Shown piece by piece: positions 9,339-18,457 of a DNA stretch of 64,000 nt. Under the pieces are notes generated by a model. It saw nothing but the letters and a program-made list of their open reading frames with translations, made no database searches and was not told where the DNA came from. The first letter of the stretch is position 1; each line of letters opens with the position of its first letter. Both the position numbers and the translations under genes were made by a program. Origin of the DNA: Alloyangia pacifica (GTDB taxonomy: Bacteria > Pseudomonadota > Alphaproteobacteria > Rhodobacterales > Rhodobacteraceae); assembly GCF_900116195.1 (NCBI RefSeq), contig NZ_FOZW01000003.1, forward strand, positions 417,018 to 481,017. The letters run 5' to 3'.

Positions 9339-9506
9339 GCAAGGTGCGTGTTCCGCTGGCGGATTTGGCGTAAGCTGTCCGGCGTGGAGAGCGCTGGCGC
9401 ATGACGGCTCTTGACCGGTGGCGGTCTGGGAAGCTTCTGTGACGGCGGCGCAAATCCGGCCCTAGGGGCGCGTTGCGCGCCCTACCCAAGTGCGACGGAG
9501 CCGAGA

Positions 9507-10778
9507 ATGACCGCCAGCCCGCTGAACCTGCAATCGATCTGGGCGGCGACCGCGCCCGCTGCGCCCGTCCTGCCGCCGCTGCGCGAGAGCGCCCGCGCCG
9601 ACGTGCTGGTGATCGGCGGCGGCTTCCAGGGGCTCTCGACCGCGCTGCATCTCGCCGAAGCCGGGGTGGACGTCATGCTGCTCGAGACCGAGCAGGCCGG
9701 CTTCGGCGCCTCGGGCCGCAACGGCGGGCAGGTGATCCCCGGGCTGAAGGATGATCCCGACGTGCTCGACGCGCTCTGGGGTCCGCAGGCGACCGAGTTC
9801 GCGGGGCGCACGGCGGACACGCTCTTTGCGCTGGTGGAGCGGCTGGGTATCGATTGCGATGCCGAGCGCGGCGGTTGGATCCAGGCGGGCAACAAGCGGG
9901 TGCACCTCGCGGGGCTGCGGGCGCGCATGACGCAATGGCAGGCGCGGGGGGCGGATGTGGACTGGCTGGATGCGGCGGGCATGGCGCGGGCGACCGGGGC
10001 GCGCGGTTTCCAGGGCGGCTGGCTGGACCGGCGGGCGGGCAAGCTGCATCCGCTGAAGCTCGCCTATGGGCTGGCAGAGGCAGCGCGCAGGGCCGGGGCG
10101 CGGCTTTACGCCGGATCGCCCGTCGAGACGCTTGAGCGGGCACAGGGCGGCTGGCGGGCGCGCCTCGCGGCAGGACCCGAGGTCACGGCTGACCGGGTGG
10201 TGCTGGCGACCAACGCCTACACACCCGGCACGCTCGACAGGGCGCTGGCGCGCGCGGTTGTGCCGGCGCACAGCTTCCAGATCGCGACGGAGCCGCTTTC
10301 GGACGAGCAGCTCTCGCGCGTCCTGCCGGGCGGCGCCTGCGCCTCAGAGATCCGGCGGGTCGGCACCTATTTCCGCATCGGCCCCGAAAACCGCCTGATG
10401 ATCGGCGGCAGGGGCAGCTTCTCCGAACCGCGCCGCGCGTCGGACTTCGCGGCACTCGAGGCAGAGCTGGCGGCGCTCTATGGTCCCGGGTTCAAGGTCT
10501 CGCACCGCTGGTTCGGCCGAGTGGCGATGACGCCTGACCACCGCATCCGCCTCTGCGCGCCGGCGCCGGGGCTACTGGCGGCAACCGGCTTCAATGGCCG
10601 GGGCGTGGCGCTTTCGGTGGCATTGGGCCAGGCGATGGCGGCACATCTGGCGCGGGGCACCCCGCTGCCGATACCTGCCGACACACGCATCCGGTCGCTG
10701 CCCCTGCATGGGCTGCATCCGGTCTACGGCGGGATCGCGATCCACTACTACCGGCTGCGCGACAGGCTGGATCGCTGA
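9507..10778 (+). CDS. FAD-dependent amine/amino-acid oxidoreductase (DAO family, PuuB-like)
   Basis: A 423-residue enzyme of the DadA/PuuB group. The N-terminal FAD motif is VLVIGGGFQGLSTALHL, followed by GFGASGRNGGQ, a hallmark of gamma-glutamylputrescine oxidases and relatives; the C-terminal FNGRGVALS motif closes the FAD site. I took the ATG at MTASPLN because the family starts close to the Rossmann fold. It is transcribed away from the monooxygenase across a shared promoter region that carries a LysR-like site. Probable role: oxidation of a glutamylated or free polyamine, or an N-methyl amino acid, to an aldehyde with H2O2 formation. No puuA or puuD is present in the window. Confidence 0.88.
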   Translation: MTASPLNLQSIWAATAPAAPVLPPLRESARADVLVIGGGFQGLSTALHLAEAGVDVMLLETEQAGFGASGRNGGQVIPGLKDDPDVLDALWGPQATEFAGRTADTLFALVERLGIDCDAERGGWIQAGNKRVHLAGLRARMTQWQARGADVDWLDAAGMARATGARGFQGGWLDRRAGKLHPLKLAYGLAEAARRAGARLYAGSPVETLERAQGGWRARLAAGPEVTADRVVLATNAYTPGTLDRALARAVVPAHSFQIATEPLSDEQLSRVLPGGACASEIRRVGTYFRIGPENRLMIGGRGSFSEPRRASDFAALEAELAALYGPGFKVSHRWFGRVAMTPDHRIRLCAPAPGLLAATGFNGRGVALSVALGQAMAAHLARGTPLPIPADTRIRSLPLHGLHPVYGGIAIHYYRLRDRLDR

Positions 10779-10985
10779 ACCGGGAAGCTGCGCAGATTTC
10801 GGCTGCCGTGGGTCTTAGAGCGCGCCCTTGACGGCTTTCCGCCGCTCGGGTGCCGCCGGCGGGTCAGGGTGAGCAGTGCTGGGCGGGGGCCGAGCGGTTG
10901 GGTCGCTGTGAAACCGACCCGCCATCCGACCCCGCTTGGTGGACCCGGGGCCATCCCTGACCTTGGCGCGGTGCGCTCGGGCGCT

Positions 10986-11582
10986 TCAGGATATGCTGCG
11001 CAGTCCTGCGATCAGCGTGTGCAGGACATCGCGCAACCGGTCTTCGATCATCTCGGCCTCGGTATCGAGGTATTCCAGCACCAGCCGGGGATGGTTGAAG
11101 CCGTACATCGCCGACTGGACCAGCCGCGCGGCATGGGCGGGGTCCTTCAGGTCGGGGATTGCCTGGGTCAGCAGCATGGCGATCTGGTCGCGCCAGAGCG
11201 CCTTGTGCCGCAGCACCACCTCGCGCAAGCGGTCGGTGGCCTGGCAATAGGCCTCGTAGAGTTCGGGGTCCTTCAGCGCCGCCTGGCGTTTCAGGCGAAG
11301 CCGCTGGATCAGCCAGTTTTCCAGCCGCTGCTCCGGGGTGCCGGGACCCGAGACGGCGGCGCGCAACTCCTCCTGCGCCATGTCCAGCCAGTGGCCGACC
11401 ACCGCGTCCAGGATCTCGGCCTTGCCCGAGAAATGCGCGTAGAGCGCCGCATGGCTCACCCCCAGTTCGGCCGCGACATCGGTGACGCGCAGTTTGCTGT
11501 ACCCCACCGTCTTGATGCGCTGATTGGCCACCTCGACCGCGCGTCGCTTCAGCTCTTCCGGAGCCAGTCCTGTTCTCGGCAT
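10986..11582 (-). CDS. TetR-family transcriptional regulator
   Basis: A 198-residue repressor. The N-terminal helix-turn-helix is seen in VTDVAAELGVSHAALYAHFSGKAEIL (split in notation), followed by an all-helical ligand domain. A GTG seven codons upstream is an alternative start. It is divergent from an MFS transporter with about 100 bp between them, containing a 29-bp palindrome. The standard arrangement implies repression of the pump and of itself, relieved by a pump substrate. Confidence 0.92.
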   Translation of the reverse strand: MPRTGLAPEELKRRAVEVANQRIKTVGYSKLRVTDVAAELGVSHAALYAHFSGKAEILDAVVGHWLDMAQEELRAAVSGPGTPEQRLENWLIQRLRLKRQAALKDPELYEAYCQATDRLREVVLRHKALWRDQIAMLLTQAIPDLKDPAHAARLVQSAMYGFNHPRLVLEYLDTEAEMIEDRLRDVLHTLIAGLRSIS

Positions 11583-11627
11583 CGATATCGGCCCCAACGT
11601 CACTTTGCCCGCTTGAATGTCTTCATC

Positions 11628-11656
11628 TTACAAGTTACAGATTTTGTAAATTGTAA
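11628..11656. promoter_or_regulatory. Probable TetR operator palindrome
   Basis: A 29-bp imperfect palindrome with outer arms TTACAA/TTGTAA and inner arms TTACA/TGTAA around GATTT. It lies between the divergent tetR and MFS genes, in AT-rich sequence that stands out from the surroundings. Symmetry and position are typical for a TetR-family dimer-pair site; binding is inferred. Confidence 0.7.
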
Positions 11657-11682
11657 TTCCCCCAAATCCGCAGGTACCGCCC

Positions 11683-12867
11683 ATGGGTTCTCTTCTGAAG
11701 GACCGCCGTGCCGTCGCGTTGCTTCTTGCTGCCACGCTGACGGTCATGTCGAATGCAATCATCAGTCCGGGCCTGCCGGGGATCGCGGCCTATTTCGCCG
11801 CGACCCCCAATGCGGAGCTGCTCACCCGCCTGCTGATCACCGCCCCCTCGCTGACCGTCGCGGTGATCGCGCCCTTCGCGGGGCTGCTTGTCGACCGCGT
11901 CGGCCGCAAGGCGATGCTGATCGCCGGTGCCGCGCTGTTCGGGCTCGCCGGCAGCGCCGGGCTCTGGGCTCCGACGCTGCCCGTGCTGCTGGCAACCCGC
12001 CTGATCCTGGGCGTCAGCGTTGCCATGCTGATGACCGCGATGACGGCACTGGTTGCGCAGTACTTCCATGGCCCCGAACGCGGCAGGTTCATGGGCCTGC
12101 AGATGAGCTTCATCAACTTCGGCGGGCTGATCTTCATCGCCACGGCCGGGCAGTTGGCGAACCACTCGTCCTTCTATCCCTTCGCGCTCTATCTCACCGG
12201 GCTGATCTACCTGCCGATCCTCTACCTCTGCCTCGATGAGCCGAAGAGCCATTCCCATGAGGATGGCAGCCACCCGACCGCGCAGGGGCAGGACGGCTGG
12301 CAGACGGTGCTGGCGCTCGCGCTCGCGCTGCTGGCGCTGACCTTCGCCACCTTCTACATCCTGCCGACGCAGATCGCCTTCTACCTGCGAGAGCTTGGCC
12401 ACACGGACCCCAGCACCGCCGCGATGATGATGGTCTGCGTGACCTTCGCGGCGGGCGCAGTCGCCATGGTCTATCCCAGGCTGCGCGCGGTGCTGGGCCG
12501 CGGCGGCGTGCTGGGCGCGGGGTTTTTCATGCTGGCTGCGGGCTTCTTGATGATCAGCTACGTGCAACTGGTGCCGATGATTGCCGCGGCCTCGCTCCTG
12601 GTGGGCATGGGGCCGGGTCTGATCGTGCCGACGCTGCTGAACTCCACGCTGGATGCGGTGCCGATGCGGCACCACGGCATGGCCTCGGGCGCGCTGACCT
12701 TCAGCCTCTTCATTGGTCAGTTCATCTCGCCGATCCTGACACAGCCGCTGATCGCCGCAGGCGGGTTCCATCTGGCCTTCCTTGTCTTCGCGGCGGCCGC
12801 GCTGCTGGGGGCGGTGCTTGCTGTGGCGATCTTCCGCGAGCGCAACGGAGGCTTTGCCCGCGCCTGA
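11683..12867 (+). CDS. MFS transporter (efflux type)
   Basis: A 394-residue membrane protein with about 12 hydrophobic helices and the MFS loop 2-3 motif GLLVDRVGRKAML. Large central cytoplasmic loop (about residues 185-205, His/Asp/Gln-rich) separates the two halves. The divergent TetR and operator suggest an inducible drug or metabolite exporter. Substrate unknown. A clear intrinsic terminator follows 26 bp after the stop. Confidence 0.92.
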   Translation: MGSLLKDRRAVALLLAATLTVMSNAIISPGLPGIAAYFAATPNAELLTRLLITAPSLTVAVIAPFAGLLVDRVGRKAMLIAGAALFGLAGSAGLWAPTLPVLLATRLILGVSVAMLMTAMTALVAQYFHGPERGRFMGLQMSFINFGGLIFIATAGQLANHSSFYPFALYLTGLIYLPILYLCLDEPKSHSHEDGSHPTAQGQDGWQTVLALALALLALTFATFYILPTQIAFYLRELGHTDPSTAAMMMVCVTFAAGAVAMVYPRLRAVLGRGGVLGAGFFMLAAGFLMISYVQLVPMIAAASLLVGMGPGLIVPTLLNSTLDAVPMRHHGMASGALTFSLFIGQFISPILTQPLIAAGGFHLAFLVFAAAALLGAVLAVAIFRERNGGFARA

Positions 12868-12892
12868 GCGTTGCAGAGGTGTGCACAGCGAG

Positions 12893-12922
12893 GGCCGGGG
12901 CATCCGCTCCGGCCTTTTTTTT
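12893..12922 (+). terminator. Intrinsic terminator of the MFS gene
   Basis: GGCCGG and CCGGCC arms separated by 10 bases are followed by eight Ts. Classical rho-independent terminator just after the transporter stop. Confidence 0.88.
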
Positions 12923-13129
12923 GTGACCCGCATCCGGGACAGGCGGGGGGGCGGCTCTGGCTATCGGACCCCGGGCGCAGAGAAATCCCGATTGGCGCGG
13001 CGAAAGGGCGACGGCTCTGAAAATGTGGCGTTTGCCCGGCGCCGGGCTCCGGTCCCTCCAATTTCAGGAGAGGCCCATGCTTCGGCCGTCGGAAAACGAC
13101 ACCTGCGCAGTGTGGTCCTTGTTGGCTTG

Positions 13130-13301
13130 GCCATGCGACCCGCCGAGGGGAGGGCGTCTCCGCCGCTCTGCGTCCCCTCGCGAATGATCGCGCGGCCGGA
13201 TTCGGGGATTGTGTGAAGGCCGCGTCGGGCGAGTTCGGTGATCAGGCTGGTCTTGCCCGCGACCCAAGACCGCCCCTCAGGACGAAGAAATGGTCGCTCA
13301 T
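13130..13301 (-). pseudogene. Remnant of a small P-loop ATPase (AAA_28-like), frameshifted
   Basis: From 13301 one frame reads MSDHFFVLRGGLGS, then the coding sense jumps to another frame reading GKTSLITELARRGLHTIPE and on to REGTQSGGDALP. Together these rebuild a P-loop ATPase start with Walker A G-x4-GKTS and the conserved 'GRAIIRE' segment. A one-base insertion inside Walker A breaks the frame, and similarity fades after GGDALP. The remnant is about one third of the usual gene length. It lies just past the 3' end of tRNA-Ala. Family assignment is from recognition of the motif order, boundaries are approximate. Confidence 0.6.
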
Positions 13302-13470
13302 GGGCCATCCTTGGGTTTGCCAGGGGAAGGGCTGCGCAGCGATCGACGCTCCGAAAGGCGCGGATCAAAGCAGCATGGATTTTCACAGGGAAAACAGCAC
13401 CAGTCTGCGCGGCAGAGGCAAGTCCTGTGACCAAAAAGGCAGAACTATCTGGTGCTTTTCAAAGGAGGAT

Positions 13471-13546
13471 TGGTGGAGCCTAGGAGGATCGAACTCCTGA
13501 CCTCCTGAATGCAAATCAGGCGCTCTCCCAGCTGAGCTAAGGCCCC
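13471..13546 (-). tRNA. tRNA-Ala (anticodon TGC)
   Basis: Read on the minus strand the 76 bases start GGGGCCTTAGCTCAGCTGG, have the anticodon arm CCTGA-TTTGCAT-TCAGG with TGC, the T arm GGAGTTCGATCCTCC, and end with an encoded CCA. All four stems pair. It is a free-standing copy, not beside a 16S-23S spacer. Confidence 0.96.
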
Positions 13547-13657
13547 AATCGCGGTGCTCGTCGCCTTGTCCGTCTGCCCTGCGGGGCCTTTCGGCTTTGG
13601 TCCGGAGCGGTGTCCGCCGCGCCGTCTCCGGCGCTGTGCGGCGTGATCTATGGGATG

Positions 13658-13695
13658 CTGCGGGCGGGTTCAAGCGAAAAAATCACCGCCCGCAG
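13658..13695 (-). other. Stem-loop downstream of the FYDLN gene
   Basis: Perfect 10-bp arms CTGCGGGCGG and CCGCCCGCAG enclose an 18-base loop that includes a run of six As (Ts on the minus strand). It is 16 bp past the stop of the minus-strand gene and could end or stabilise its transcript, though the T run is in the loop rather than after the stem. Confidence 0.45.
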
Positions 13696-13710
13696 AAAAA
13701 ACTCGAAAGC

Positions 13711-14028
13711 TTACTCGTCGTCATCCCCGGGGACGTCGGTGATCTCGTCGAGCGACACGTTGTCGTCCTCGTCGTCGTCGAGAACATCATCGTCGTCGAG
13801 TTCGACTTCGACATCATCTTCCAGCAGATCGACGTCTTCCGACTCCTCGGTCTGGGCACGACGCGGGGCGCCATCGGGCTGGTCTGCCGACAGCATGGTG
13901 CGCTTGCCGGTATCGAGTGTCAGCACCTCACCGGTGTACGGCGAGACGATCGGATCCTTGTTCAGGTCGTAGAAACGCTTCCCGGTGGTCGGGCAGACGC
14001 GCTTCGTGCCCCATTCTTCTTTGGGCAT
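13711..14028 (-). CDS. TIGR02300 family (FYDLN acid) protein
   Basis: A 105-residue protein. Conserved N-terminal part MPKEEWGTKRVCPTTGKRF followed by YDLNKDPIVSPYTGE is the TIGR02300 signature found in alphaproteobacteria. The second half (about 62-105) is almost entirely Asp/Glu with hydrophobic spacers, encoded by repetitive TCG/TCA-rich DNA at about 13725-13850. The two N-terminal residues around the single Cys give no clear metal site. Function is unknown; cytoplasmic by the lack of a signal. Divergent from the metallopeptidase gene. Confidence 0.92.
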   Translation of the reverse strand: MPKEEWGTKRVCPTTGKRFYDLNKDPIVSPYTGEVLTLDTGKRTMLSADQPDGAPRRAQTEESEDVDLLEDDVEVELDDDDVLDDDEDDNVSLDEITDVPGDDDE

Positions 14029-14133
14029 GGGTGGTCCCCTTCAGCTGGCTTGTACGGTCGACAATCTGCAGCCTCTGCCATAACACAGGGGCAGTGTCAA
14101 AACTTTTGGCCAATGCAGTCCAGAGGCGCAGAA

Positions 14134-14826
14134 ATGGGGCAGATAACCCTTCCAGGCAATCCGCCGATCTCGATCACCCTGCGCCGCTCGGCGCAGGCGC
14201 GACGGTTGTCGCTGCGGCTGTCGCAGCTCGACGGCAGGGTGACGCTGACGCTGCCGCGGCGGCTGCCCGAGGCGGAGGCGATCGGCTTCCTGCGCGAGAA
14301 GGAAGGCTGGCTGCGCGGCCACCTCGAAAGCCGCGGCGCGGATGTGGCGGTGGGGCTCGGCGCGCGGTTGCCCTTCGAGGGACGGGCGCATGAAATTCGC
14401 GCGGGTCAGGGGCGCAGCGTCCGCTGCCACGGTGACGCGCTGGAAGTGCCAGGAGCAGCCGAGCAGGTGCCCGCACGGCTCATGGGCTGGCTGCGCGCCG
14501 AGGCGCGCGATCGGCTGGCCGAGGCCTCGGACCGCCATTCCGCCGCGCTGGGGCTACCCTACAGCCGGCTGACGCTGCGCGACACGCGCTCGCGTTGGGG
14601 CTCCTGCACCGCCGAGGGCGGCCTGATGTATTCGTGGCGGCTGGTCATGGCACCGCCCGAGGTGCTCGATTACGTGGCGGCGCACGAGGTGGCGCATCTG
14701 GCGCAGATGAACCACTCCCCGGCCTTCTGGGCGGTGGTGGAGCAGCTCTACGGTGACTGGCGACCGGCGCGGCGCTGGCTGCGCGACGAGGGCGCTTCGC
14801 TGCACCGCTACCGTTTCGGCGATTGA
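14134..14826 (+). CDS. YgjP-type (DUF45/M48-related) zinc metallopeptidase
   Basis: A 230-residue soluble protein. The zinc-binding HEVAH is at residues 184-188, and the upstream family motif RDTRSRWGSCT lies near residue 150. The C-terminal part MNHSPAFWAVVEQLYGDW supplies the third ligand region. This matches the YgjP/SprT-like family, whose physiological substrate is unclear. An ATG seven codons upstream is also possible; the chosen one has AGAGGCG before it. Confidence 0.9.
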   Translation: MGQITLPGNPPISITLRRSAQARRLSLRLSQLDGRVTLTLPRRLPEAEAIGFLREKEGWLRGHLESRGADVAVGLGARLPFEGRAHEIRAGQGRSVRCHGDALEVPGAAEQVPARLMGWLRAEARDRLAEASDRHSAALGLPYSRLTLRDTRSRWGSCTAEGGLMYSWRLVMAPPEVLDYVAAHEVAHLAQMNHSPAFWAVVEQLYGDWRPARRWLRDEGASLHRYRFGD

Positions 14827-14860
14827 CGCGGCGCGCGCCACAGCGGAGATTGCGCGGATC

Positions 14861-15514
14861 ATGATCCAGCCCCAGCCCCGTACGTCCGACATCGTCCTTT
14901 CCGCCCACGAGCGCGTCTACCGCGGGCTGCGCCAGCGCATCATGCTGGGGCAGATCGCGCCGGGAGAGTCGCTCACCCTGCGCGGCATCGGCCGCGAGTT
15001 CGACGTCTCGATGACCCCCGCGCGCGAAGCGATCAACCGGCTGGTCGCCGAGGGCGCGCTGTCGATGTCCTCCTCCGGCCGGGTCTCGACGCCGGAACTG
15101 TCGAACGAGCGGATCGAGGAGCTTGCGGCGCTGCGGGCGCTGATCGAGGTCGAACTGGCCTCGCGCGCGCTGCCGCGGGCGCATATGGCGCTGATCGACC
15201 GGCTGCAGACGATCAACGGCACGATCTCCGAGATGATCCAGGCGCGCGACGCGGTGGGCTACATCCGCACCAACCTCGAGTTCCACCGCACGCTCTATCT
15301 GCGCGCGCAGGCGCCCGCGATGCTGGCGATGACCGAAACCGTCTGGCTGCAGCTCGGGCCCACCATGCGCAAGCTCTACGGCCGTCTCCGTCGCACCGAG
15401 GCACCGCAGTATCACAGGCTGATGATCGCGGCGCTGAAGGCCGGGGACGAGCCGGGACTGCGGCTGGCGGTGCGCTCGGACGTCACGCAGGGGCTGCGGA
15501 TGCTTGCCACCTGA
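14861..15514 (+). CDS. GntR-family transcriptional regulator (FadR/FCD subgroup)
   Basis: A 217-residue regulator with an N-terminal winged helix (VYRGLRQRIMLGQIAPGESL, then the recognition segment FDVSMTPAREAINRL) and an all-helical FCD ligand domain (about 90-210). Start at MIQPQPRT places the helix at the expected distance. It follows the metallopeptidase gene by 34 bp in the same direction. Ligand and targets cannot be inferred from the neighbours. Confidence 0.92.
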   Translation: MIQPQPRTSDIVLSAHERVYRGLRQRIMLGQIAPGESLTLRGIGREFDVSMTPAREAINRLVAEGALSMSSSGRVSTPELSNERIEELAALRALIEVELASRALPRAHMALIDRLQTINGTISEMIQARDAVGYIRTNLEFHRTLYLRAQAPAMLAMTETVWLQLGPTMRKLYGRLRRTEAPQYHRLMIAALKAGDEPGLRLAVRSDVTQGLRMLAT

Positions 15515-15588
15515 CACAGACCGGCGGGGAACCGGGAGGGGGGCAGGGGCATTGAGGGGATATCTCTCAGCCAGCCCCGGAGCCCGCC

Positions 15589-16491
15589 ATGACCCTCGCC
15601 GACTCGCTTTCGCTGCAGCCTGACTCGCGCCGCGCCCGCCGGCTCGAGGATGTGAACCCCGAGGATTTCGCCTGGTCGATTCCGGTGATGCGCGCCGGCT
15701 ACGCGGGGCGCGGGCTGGTCTACCTCGTGGTGGCGGGTGTCTCGCTCTGGTCGATCCTGCACGGTGGGCAGGCCGAGGGCACCTCGGAAGCGATGCAGAG
15801 CCTGCAGGGCGGCTGGGGCACGGCGGTGATCGTGCTCATTGCGCTTGGCATGTTCGCCTATGCGGTCTGGCGTCTGGTCGACTGCATCTGGGACCTCGAG
15901 GCCTACGGGCGCGGCGCCAAGGGACTGATCGCCCGCGCGGGCATGCTGGTCACCGGCGCGGCGCATCTCGGCATCGGCGGCCTCGCGGTGACCCTGCTCG
16001 TGGGGCGTAGCGGCGGCAGCAGCGGGAGGCAGATGCTCGACACGGTGCTCCAGAGCCCCGGCGGCCAACTCGCTGTGGGCGTCGCGGGGCTGCTCACCGT
16101 CGGGGCAGGGGGCTATTACCTGCATAAGGCCTATAAGGAAGAGTATCGCAACCATCTGCGTGCCAACCGTTTCACCACCCATATGAACGGGGCGCTGAAG
16201 GCCGGTCTCGCGGCGCAGGGCGTGGTGATCGGCATCATCGGTATGCTGATCTGCTATGCCGCGCTGCAAGCCAATGCCTCCGAGGCAGGTGGACTGGGGA
16301 GTGCCTTCGACTGGCTGCAGGGTCAGGTCTACGGCCGGGTTCTGGTGGGGCTGCTGTGCCTCGGCCTGCTGGGCTTCGCGCTCTTCTGCTTCGTCAATGC
16401 GGGCTACCGGATCATTCCGAAGGCTGCTGACCGTGGCATCGAGTCGGTCGGCGCGCGTCTGCGCGCCGCGGCTGAGAATGCGGCGTCCTGA
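15589..16491 (+). CDS. DUF1206 membrane protein
   Basis: A 300-residue membrane protein with six hydrophobic segments in three repeated pairs, each beginning with a motif like 'MRAGYAGRGLVYL' (residues 34-46) or 'GLIARAGMLVTGAAHLGIG'. This threefold repeat is the DUF1206 architecture. Function unknown in the family. GC-rich codon use matches its neighbours. Confidence 0.9.
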   Translation: MTLADSLSLQPDSRRARRLEDVNPEDFAWSIPVMRAGYAGRGLVYLVVAGVSLWSILHGGQAEGTSEAMQSLQGGWGTAVIVLIALGMFAYAVWRLVDCIWDLEAYGRGAKGLIARAGMLVTGAAHLGIGGLAVTLLVGRSGGSSGRQMLDTVLQSPGGQLAVGVAGLLTVGAGGYYLHKAYKEEYRNHLRANRFTTHMNGALKAGLAAQGVVIGIIGMLICYAALQANASEAGGLGSAFDWLQGQVYGRVLVGLLCLGLLGFALFCFVNAGYRIIPKAADRGIESVGARLRAAAENAAS

Positions 16492-17320
16492 GGGCAAGGC
16501 GCATCCCGCCCGCGCATCCGCGATGATCCCCGGTCGTTCATGCGGTCACGCATCGCATGAACTGCGCCGAAAAAAGACTCCCTGCCAGCAGGTTGCGTCG
16601 GAGTTCATGTGGCGAGAGTCGGTGCCTTTGCGGGCCCGGGTAAGCCAGCATGGCGCAATTCCGGAACGGGATCGCCAAGCAATTTGGGTCGGAAATTTGA
16701 AATCTGGCTTGTTTGGGGGGCGGGGGTGAGGATTTTAGGGCCTATCGAGGTCTTTATGGAAAATTTCGGGCGCTGTTTATATCCATATGCGCCAAAGGTT
16801 TTTGCCAATCAGTCAGTTGTCGAGAGATGGTTGAGCGTGGATATAAGTCAAATTTCGGCCATATCGGGATATTCCGATGAGAGCGTCAAGTGCAGACGCC
16901 GGAGGAGAGTGTCCCCCTGATCTCTTGAAAAGGCGCGATAAATCTAGGAAAACTCCAAGTTTCGCGCGAATTTACGTGTTTCTTATGGGGGGAAGATCAG
17001 GCGGCGGCCGAGGAAGTTCGGCGAGATTTTTCCGTGTAGTGTGGTGGGTAGGCGATACAGGATTGATAGAAGATCCTCATTCAGGGGACCCGCCATTGTG
17101 AATATGCCATGAGGTGGTCAAAGAATTACGAGCAGGTTAAACATTCGGGGTGCGGGCGGGTGTTCGCTATCGAGGTGGTGTTGAAATTTGACTATAACGC
17201 GGCGAGAAGAAAATACCTTGGTTTTCGAAGAATACCTTCAATCAGTTCGGCGCAGGCCTGAGTAATCCGAGCTATTCCAAAATCCTGTGCCGCGTCCTTC
17301 AACTTCCGCCTTTACATGAA
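16492..17320. other. Gene-free interval of about 830 bp
   Basis: No convincing gene. Base composition is visibly richer in A/T than the flanks, especially 16700-17280. Short open frames on both strands lack ribosome-binding sites, family resemblance and normal codon bias. The only structure I see is a 9-bp inverted repeat GTTCATGCG/CGCATGAAC at 16536-16562. Possibly a scar of lost foreign DNA. Confidence 0.5.
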
Positions 17321-17360
17321 GAAGCCCCGGAATGCGGCGGGAACCGCGCTCCGAGGCTTC
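17321..17360 (-). terminator. Probable terminator of accA
   Basis: Arms GAAGCCCCGGA and TCCGAGGCTTC pair with one mismatch, and an inner CGG/CCG pairs around the loop; read on the minus strand the stem is followed by a TTC-rich stretch. It sits 24 bp after the accA stop. Confidence 0.6.
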
Positions 17361-17384
17361 GAGTGTTGGCTAAGGAAGAGCGTC

Positions 17385-18347
17385 TTAGGCGGCGAGCCCC
17401 TTCGAGCCCATCGACAGGAACTTCTGGCGGCGTGCCTTGACCAGCTCGGCCGGTTTCATGCCGTCCATCTCCTCGAGCAGGGCGGAGATATTCTTGCCAA
17501 CTGCCTCGATTGCATCCAGCGGCGCACGGTGCGCGCCGCCCAGCGGCTCGGGGATCACCTTGTCGGCGACGCCCAGCTTGAGCAGGTCCTGCGCGGTCAG
17601 GCGCAGCGCCTCGGCGGCCTCGCGCATCTTCTCGGCGTCCTTCCACAGGATCGAGGCGCAGCCCTCGGGCGAGATCACCGAGTAGACCGAATGCTCGAGC
17701 ATCGCCACGCGGTTGGCGGTGGCGAAGGCCACGGCTCCGCCGGAGCCGCCTTCGCCGATGATCACGGTCACCAGCGGCACGCCGATCTGCAGGCACTTCT
17801 CGGTCGAGCGGGCGATCGCCTCGGACTGGCCGCGCTCTTCGGCGCCCTTGCCCGGGTAGGCGCCGGGGGTGTCGACGAGGGTGATCACCGGCAGGCCGAA
17901 CTTGTCGGCCATTTCCATCAGGCGGATCGCCTTGCGGTAGCCCTCGGGGCGGGCCATGCCGAAGTTGCGCTCGATGCGCGACTGGGTGTCATTGCCCTTC
18001 TCGTGGCCGATCACCACCACCGGGCGGTCGTTGAAACGGGCAAGCCCGCCCATCACCGCGTGGTCATCGGCAAAGCCGCGGTCGCCGGCGAGCGGCGTGT
18101 ACTCGGTGAACAGGGCGTCGATGTAGTCTTTGCAATGGGGACGGTCGGGATGCCGCGCCACCTGGCATTTCCGCCAGGGCGTCAGCTTCTTGTACAGATC
18201 CTTGAGCAGATCGTCGGCCTTGCGGTCGAGCGCGGCCGCCTCGTCCTCCACATGCATCTCTTCGTTCTTCCGCGCCATGGCGCGCAGTTCTTCCGCCTTG
18301 CCTTCGATCTCGGCGAGGGGTTTTTCAAAGTCGAGATAATGCGTCAT
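17385..18347 (-). CDS. accA: Acetyl-CoA carboxylase carboxyltransferase subunit alpha
   Basis: A 320-residue protein, the usual AccA length. It has the characteristic start [21 protein letters not shown], the region [15 protein letters not shown], and the carboxyltransferase core [16 protein letters not shown] and [11 protein letters not shown]. With AccD it transfers carboxyl from biotin to acetyl-CoA to make malonyl-CoA, the first step of fatty-acid synthesis, in the cytoplasm. It is monocistronic here, with a hairpin after the stop. Confidence 0.97.
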   Translation of the reverse strand: MTHYLDFEKPLAEIEGKAEELRAMARKNEEMHVEDEAAALDRKADDLLKDLYKKLTPWRKCQVARHPDRPHCKDYIDALFTEYTPLAGDRGFADDHAVMGGLARFNDRPVVVIGHEKGNDTQSRIERNFGMARPEGYRKAIRLMEMADKFGLPVITLVDTPGAYPGKGAEERGQSEAIARSTEKCLQIGVPLVTVIIGEGGSGGAVAFATANRVAMLEHSVYSVISPEGCASILWKDAEKMREAAEALRLTAQDLLKLGVADKVIPEPLGGAHRAPLDAIEAVGKNISALLEEMDGMKPAELVKARRQKFLSMGSKGLAA

Positions 18348-18457
18348 GCTCGGGCACTCTTGTTGGTCGCGGCCTATATGGCCTCGAAGGCGCGCGGATG
18401 CAACAAAGCAAGCTCGATTGCCACATCTGCGGGCCTTCTGGCGAGATGGAAGCGGCG

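Noticed and set aside
6320..9373. A 1017-codon open frame on the plus strand
   Set aside because: It runs antisense to the aldehyde dehydrogenase and flavin monooxygenase genes, is His/Gly/Ala/Arg-rich, and reflects third-position GC bias. No family resemblance.
16609..16920. A 103-codon plus-strand frame in the AT-richer gap
   Set aside because: Overlaps frames on the other strand, lacks codon bias and family resemblance.
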